Shown in pieces: positions 60,379 through 64,000 of a stretch of DNA of 64,000 nucleotides (positions are counted from its first letter, which is position 1; the number at the start of each line of letters is the position of its first letter). This stretch comes from Nocardia crassostreae. GTDB lineage: Bacteria > Actinomycetota > Actinomycetes > Mycobacteriales > Mycobacteriaceae. Where the stretch lies: the NCBI RefSeq assembly GCF_001613405.1, contig NZ_BDCH01000030.1, positions 1 to 64,000 of the forward strand. Reading direction: 5' to 3'. The notes below the pieces were generated by a model. The model saw only the letters and a program-made list of their open reading frames with translations, had not been told where the DNA came from and made no database searches. The position numbers and the translations under genes are program-made.

Positions 60379-60660
60379 CTACCAGCTCGAGACGAAGGCG
60401 CGCAGCACCAGGACCATGACGAACACCACCGTGAAGGCCAGATCGATCTGGATATCGCCGAGGCGGATGGGCTTGAGGACGCCGCGCACCGGGGCGATCA
60501 CGGGTTCGGTGAATCGATGCGTGAAATCGCGGGCCTTGAGCGCCCAGGGAGCGGGGCTGCCGGTGGACAGCGTCACGATCCAATCCAGGATCAACCGCGC
60601 GATCAACAGCAGAAGGAAGATACCGAGAACTAATCCGAGCAGGTCTCCGATGAGACTCAT
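60379..60660 (-). CDS. YggT-family membrane protein
   Basis: 93 residues with two membrane segments: LLGLVLGIFLLLLIARLILDW and LAFTVVFVMVLVLRAFV. Between them lies TEPVIAPVRGVLKPIRLGDIQIDL, the YggT signature. The family is linked to osmotic and division-associated functions; in other actinobacteria a yggT gene usually stands near sepF/wag31. No division genes lie here. Confidence 0.88.
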   Translation of the reverse strand: MSLIGDLLGLVLGIFLLLLIARLILDWIVTLSTGSPAPWALKARDFTHRFTEPVIAPVRGVLKPIRLGDIQIDLAFTVVFVMVLVLRAFVSSW

Positions 60661-60779
60661 GGCGACTCCTTCACAGTGGCTGCGCCGTCGGTCTTACCCA
60701 TACCAACGTGCGTGACCCTCTCGAAAGTGCCACGCCGGGGCGGTTCTCATGGGATTTTCAGATCAATCGGGCGGGCCGG

Positions 60780-62330
60780 TCAGCGGGTGGACCACTCCTG
60801 GCGCAGATGATCGAGGATGACCGGGTGCAGGAGGGTGGAGATATCCGCGCTGTCGGCGCGGCGGTCGGGCGGGAAGACGGTGGCGGCGGTCAGCACGGCA
60901 TTGTCGAGCGGGCGCGGCCGGGCCGCCGGGGCGATCTCCAGGCGAGCGGAAGCGTCTCCGGTCGCGAGGATGAAACCCCAGTCGCCGAAGCTGGGGACAT
61001 TCAGGTGATAGGGCGCGGTGGCGAGGCCCGCGGCGCGGATGGTCGCCTCGATGCACCAGAAGGATTTGGGCGCGTAGAACGGTGAGCCGGACTGGATGAC
61101 GGCCGCGCCGCCGGGTTCGAGGGCGCGCGCGAGCAGGCCGTAGAACTCCTTCGAGTACAGCTTGGCAATGGAGGTCTGATCCGGGTCGGGGAAGTCCACG
61201 ATGGCGGCGTCGAAGCGGCAGGCACAGTCACGCAGCCAGCTGAAGGCGTCGGCATTCACGATGGTGACGCGAGGGTCGGCGAAGGCATTGCGGTTGAGTT
61301 CGGTGAGGGTGTCGAAGGTGCGGGCCAGGCGGGTCATGGCCGGGTCCAGTTCGACCAGGGTCACGGATTCGACATCCGGGTAGGTGAGGATCTCGCGCAC
61401 GGCCAGGCCGTCACCGCCGCCCAGTACCAGGACGTTTCGGCGCTTCTGCGCCAACGCCGGGTGCACGAGCGCCTCGTGGTAGCGGTACTCGTCGACCGAG
61501 GAGAACTGCAGGTCGCCATTGAGATAGAGGCGAGTGTCCTTGGTGCGGAACGGGGAGGCCGCCTCGGTGATCACAATGCGCTGATACGACGATTGCTCGC
61601 TGTGCACAATGGGATTCGCGAACAGCGCCTGTTCGGCGGTGGCCTCGAACTTGTCGGCGTAGAGGTAGCTCGCCCCCAATGCGGCGGCCACGGTGAGGGC
61701 CGCGGCCCCCAGCAGGCCGCGCGCCAGGGGACGCAGATCGTGCCGGAATACGGTGAATACCAGGACAAGTCCCGCCATGGCGTTCACCGCGCCGACCACC
61801 AGTGCACCGCGAATCTGCCCGAAGGCGGGCAGCAGCAGGAACGGGAAGGCCAACCCGCCGAGCAGGGCCCCGATGTAGTCGGCGGCGAACAGGTCGGCCA
61901 CCGCCGAGCTGGCGGCCTGCTGCCGAATCCGTTGCAGCAGCACCATGAGCAGCGGAATCTCCGCGCCCGCCAGGCCGCCGATAATGAGAGCGACGACGAT
62001 CAGCGCGCCGGTGTAGACCTTGAGCCAGGCGAAGGCCGCGTACAGCAGAATCACCGAGAACCCGCCGAGGCAGGCCAGCAGCAGTTCCACGGCCGCAAAA
62101 GCCGCTGCCGCCCAGCGCTGTAGCGGTTTGGCGGCCAGCGCGCCGACGCCCATGGCGAAGATCATGACGCTGAGCACGATCGACGCCTGCACGGCGGTAT
62201 CGCCGATGAGGAAGCTGCCGAGGGTGACCAGCGCCAGCTCGTACACCAGACCGCAGGCGGCACAGACGAATACGGTCAGCAGCAGCCCGAGACGCGCCGC
62301 CCGCTGACGTAGCGGAATGGCCTCCGGCAC
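60780..62330 (-). CDS. membrane-bound spermidine synthase-like aminopropyltransferase
   Basis: 516 residues. The N-terminal 230 form seven or eight membrane helices (LLLTVFVCAACGLVYELALVTLG to LVVGAVNAMAGLVLVFTVFRH). The C-terminal half is a spermidine-synthase fold: YQRIVITEA, LYLNGDLQFSSVDEYRYHEALVHP, NVLVLGGGDGLAVREILTYP, LVELDPAMTRLAR and IVDFPDPDQTSIAKLY. The DFPDPDQ acidic motif replaces the typical DxxDP. The start GTG 62330 overlaps the DUF350 stop by one base. Function probably in polyamine or related metabolism at the membrane. Confidence 0.88.
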   Translation of the reverse strand: MPEAIPLRQRAARLGLLLTVFVCAACGLVYELALVTLGSFLIGDTAVQASIVLSVMIFAMGVGALAAKPLQRWAAAAFAAVELLLACLGGFSVILLYAAFAWLKVYTGALIVVALIIGGLAGAEIPLLMVLLQRIRQQAASSAVADLFAADYIGALLGGLAFPFLLLPAFGQIRGALVVGAVNAMAGLVLVFTVFRHDLRPLARGLLGAAALTVAAALGASYLYADKFEATAEQALFANPIVHSEQSSYQRIVITEAASPFRTKDTRLYLNGDLQFSSVDEYRYHEALVHPALAQKRRNVLVLGGGDGLAVREILTYPDVESVTLVELDPAMTRLARTFDTLTELNRNAFADPRVTIVNADAFSWLRDCACRFDAAIVDFPDPDQTSIAKLYSKEFYGLLARALEPGGAAVIQSGSPFYAPKSFWCIEATIRAAGLATAPYHLNVPSFGDWGFILATGDASARLEIAPAARPRPLDNAVLTAATVFPPDRRADSADISTLLHPVILDHLRQEWSTR

Positions 62331-62764
62331 TACGACAGGCCCGCGGAGACGACCAGCGCCACCGCGATGTGCACCGCCGCCGACACCCACACCGCGGGGT
62401 TGCGGCCATTGGGATCGACCAGCATCTCCCCCAGTTCGCCCGGCGTCAGCAGATCCAGCAGCACGAAGGCGACGCCCATGGCGATCAATCCGATGATCGC
62501 GTACACGGCACTGGCGGCGGGCGCCCGCCCGATGCTGCCCTCCGAGGTCCAGATGGCGGTCGCCACAATGATTCCCACGCCCAGCATGTTGGACGCGGTG
62601 AGCAGCGCGGCATTCGGTTTCCGGTCGATCCAGATCTGATGCCGCAGATTTCCGGGCGTGATCACATCGACCAGCATGAATCCCAAGGCCATCAAGACGA
62701 TCCCGACAGCGCTGTACGCCAGCGCCGCACCCCCGTCGCGAGCCAGATCGGCAAGCATGTCCAT
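62330..62764 (-). CDS. DUF350 membrane protein
   Basis: 144 residues with four helices, arranged as two copies of a two-helix unit: AYSAVGIVLMALGFMLVDVITPG and VYAIIGLIAMGVAFVLLDLLTPGE share the LGF/VAF-xL(V/L)D-xxTPG text. That is the DUF350 hallmark. It is often found beside spermidine-synthase-like genes and DUF4247. Role unknown. Confidence 0.87.
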   Translation of the reverse strand: MDMLADLARDGGAALAYSAVGIVLMALGFMLVDVITPGNLRHQIWIDRKPNAALLTASNMLGVGIIVATAIWTSEGSIGRAPAASAVYAIIGLIAMGVAFVLLDLLTPGELGEMLVDPNGRNPAVWVSAAVHIAVALVVSAGLS

Positions 62765-62782
62765 CTCCTAGAAAGTGTTGGG

Positions 62783-63309
62783 CTACTTGCCCGAATTGTT
62801 TCCGCCGTTACCGCTGGCCGCGCTGGACGTCGACGGCCACCCCGACCCCGCCAGCCGATCGCGATACCGCTTGTATCCGTTGTCGTAACTGTCCACGTCG
62901 ATCTTCGTTCCCCCCGCGTGCGCGCTCAGCACCACCAGCCACGCCGGATACCGCAGGAAGGTCAGATCCTTGTCCTGGTACACCGCAGCGGGATTCGCCT
63001 TCTTCGAGATGTCCTTCTGCACCCGCGCCGGGGCGAGCCCCGTGGTGTAAACCTTCCCCCCGAGCTTGTCGTCGAGGTCCGCGGCCCGCTTGTACGTCTT
63101 CTCGATATAGGGCCGAGGATCATCTCGATCCCCGAGTGTCGACACCATCCCCGCAAGGGCAATGCCTCCCACCAGCAGCGCCACCAATCCCCCGGCGACA
63201 AAACCCCACACCCCGCCCGCGCCCGGCGCTTCCGCCGCACCCCCACGGCCAAGGCGACGACGAACCCGGCCACCGCCACCAAAAGCAGCACGACCCAAAC
63301 GAAAACCAC
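62783..63309 (-). pseudogene. DUF4247 membrane protein, frameshifted between two helices
   Basis: About 175 residues if one base near 63220 is restored. From GTG 63309, behind GGAGGAGAGATC, it reads MVFVWVVLLLVAVAGFVVAL (helix 1) and a basic VRRKRRAR. The next frame continues GVWGFVAGGLVALLVGGIALAG (helix 2) and the DUF4247 core: DPRPYIEKTYKRAADLDDKL, YPAWLVVLSAH, YDNGYKRYRDRL. The shift falls in a C/G-rich run, so a sequencing error is plausible. Upstream gene of the DUF350/spermidine-synthase operon. Confidence 0.7.
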
Positions 63310-63423
63310 TGCGATCTCTCCTCCCGCCGCGCCGCACTATACGTGAGACCTATCGGTCCCTACCACCGGTTCGCAATAGTCGGATGCGGCTGCGGAGGTA
63401 GCCTGGCCGCGGAGGTGATCGGG

Positions 63424-63731
63424 ATGGCCCGGATCGCGTTGTTGTCTCGGGTGGTGGCCAAAGCCGGGCGGGGAGACGAGTTGGCCGCCGCGTTCGAGCC
63501 GCTGTTCGTGCAGGTCGAGAAAGAGCCGGAGACCTCGTTTACGCGTTGAACCGGGTGCAGGGGGATCCGGACCGGTTCTGGGTGTACGAGGTGTACGACG
63601 ATCAGGCGGCGTTCACCGCGCACCGGGACAGTGAGGTGATGGCCGCGGCGGGGCCGGTGTTCGGGGAGCTCATCGCCGACTCGGAATTCGTTCTCGGCGA
63701 GACGGTCTCGGCAAAGGGGTTACCGGGCTGA
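63424..63731 (+). pseudogene. antibiotic-biosynthesis-monooxygenase-type protein, frameshifted
   Basis: About 102 residues if a missing G near 63537 is restored. The first frame gives MARIALLSRVVAKAGRGDEL to KEPETS, then stops. The second reads YALNRVQGDPDRFWVYEVYDDQAAFTAHRDSEVM to the end, the ABM ferredoxin-like fold text. Restoring one base joins SVYALNRVQGDP. The family includes cofactor-free quinol oxygenases. GGAGGTGATC before the ATG is a good ribosome site. Confidence 0.78.
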
Positions 63732-63761
63732 GCGGGTCGTCGCAGCCTGTGCCCGTTCCCC

Positions 63762-64000
63762 TCACACGCCCTTGACCGCGTCTCGATCCATGAAGCCGAA
63801 GAGGTATCCGGCCACGCGGCGCATCTGGATTTCCTCCGTGCCCTCGGTGATGCGGTAGCGGCGGTGATGGCGGTAGATGTGTTCGAAGGGTCTGTGGCGG
63901 GAGTAGCCCAGGCCGCCGTGGATCTGCATGGCGCGGTCGGCGGCCTCGCAGCACAGGCGGTTGGCCCAGTAGTTGCACATCGAGACCTGTTCGGAGACTG
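63762..64000 (-). CDS. acyl-CoA dehydrogenase, C-terminal part (gene continues beyond the window)
   Basis: The visible 78 codons encode the C-terminal helices of an acyl-CoA dehydrogenase: SMCNYWANRLCCEAADRAMQ, then IHGGLGYSRHRPFEHIYR, then YRITEGTEEIQMRRVAGYLF. IHGGxGY and ITEGTxEIQ are family hallmarks near the FAD and the oligomer contact. The 5' part lies past base 64000. Substrate unknown. Confidence 0.9.
   Translation of the reverse strand, partial: VSEQVSMCNYWANRLCCEAADRAMQIHGGLGYSRHRPFEHIYRHHRRYRITEGTEEIQMRRVAGYLFGFMDRDAVKGV

Overview
This is chromosomal DNA of a mycolic-acid actinomycete, most probably Nocardia or a close relative. It is GC-rich and uses many GTG starts. Several genes appear leaderless, with a TANNNT -10 hexamer 6-8 nt before the start codon. 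The central gene order (sufR-B-D-C-S-U-T, mptB, a two-gene ABC-2 exporter, ctaA, ctaB, tkt-tal-zwf-opcA-pgl) follows, from memory, the Rv1445c-Rv1466 neighbourhood of Mycobacterium tuberculosis. I saw no rRNA, tRNA, CRISPR array, insertion sequence or prophage.

Layout. 0-15.6 kb is accessory: a membrane beta-propeller protein, Ku, a GNAT enzyme, a three-gene cassette of unknown function (4312-6739) with topoisomerase-VI-A/TOPRIM-like traits, a Cys-less asparagine-synthetase-like enzyme with a partner of unknown function (6870-9323), a methyltransferase, a secreted DUF4189 protein, a LexA-like gene with an amber codon, an ADP-ribosylglycohydrolase, and a TetR/FAD-monooxygenase pair. 15.7-22.1 kb is the intact SUF iron-sulfur operon behind a SufR-type palindrome. 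22.2-25.1 kb holds TetR genes and an alcohol dehydrogenase. 25.07-25.72 kb is a gene-free region built from a long imperfect inverted repeat around four GTTCACAC boxes. 25.7-30.3 kb carries mptB, the exporter and ctaA. 30.3-36.1 kb has paralogous methyltransferases, tandem repeats, an AraC regulator and a penicillin-binding-like lipoprotein. 36.1-42.8 kb is an N-acetylglucosamine PTS/catabolic locus (nagB, nagA, ptsI, ptsH, ptsG-type IIC, IIB, IIA, DasR-like GntR) around two dre-like operators. 43-50 kb is oxidoreductases and TetR regulators. 50-57.9 kb is ctaB and the pentose-phosphate operon. 58-64 kb has an epoxide-hydrolase relic, two probable cell-surface or secreted proteins, YggT, a membrane spermidine-synthase/DUF350/DUF4247 cluster, a monooxygenase and the end of an acyl-CoA dehydrogenase.

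About thirteen genes carry a frameshift or an internal stop: Ku tail, asn-synthetase-like, its neighbour, lexA-like, one methyltransferase, nagB, nagA, ptsG, ptsB, an acyl-CoA-dehydrogenase-like gene, a TetR, DUF4247 and a monooxygenase. None of these falls in the suf, mptB-ctaA or pentose-phosphate blocks. Four fall in the GlcNAc locus. Uncorrected long-read errors and real decay are both possible; the clustering is worth testing.

The best candidates for something undescribed are the 4312-6739 cassette, the 6782-9323 synthetase locus with its duplicated first 25 codons, and the repeat-built region in front of mptB.
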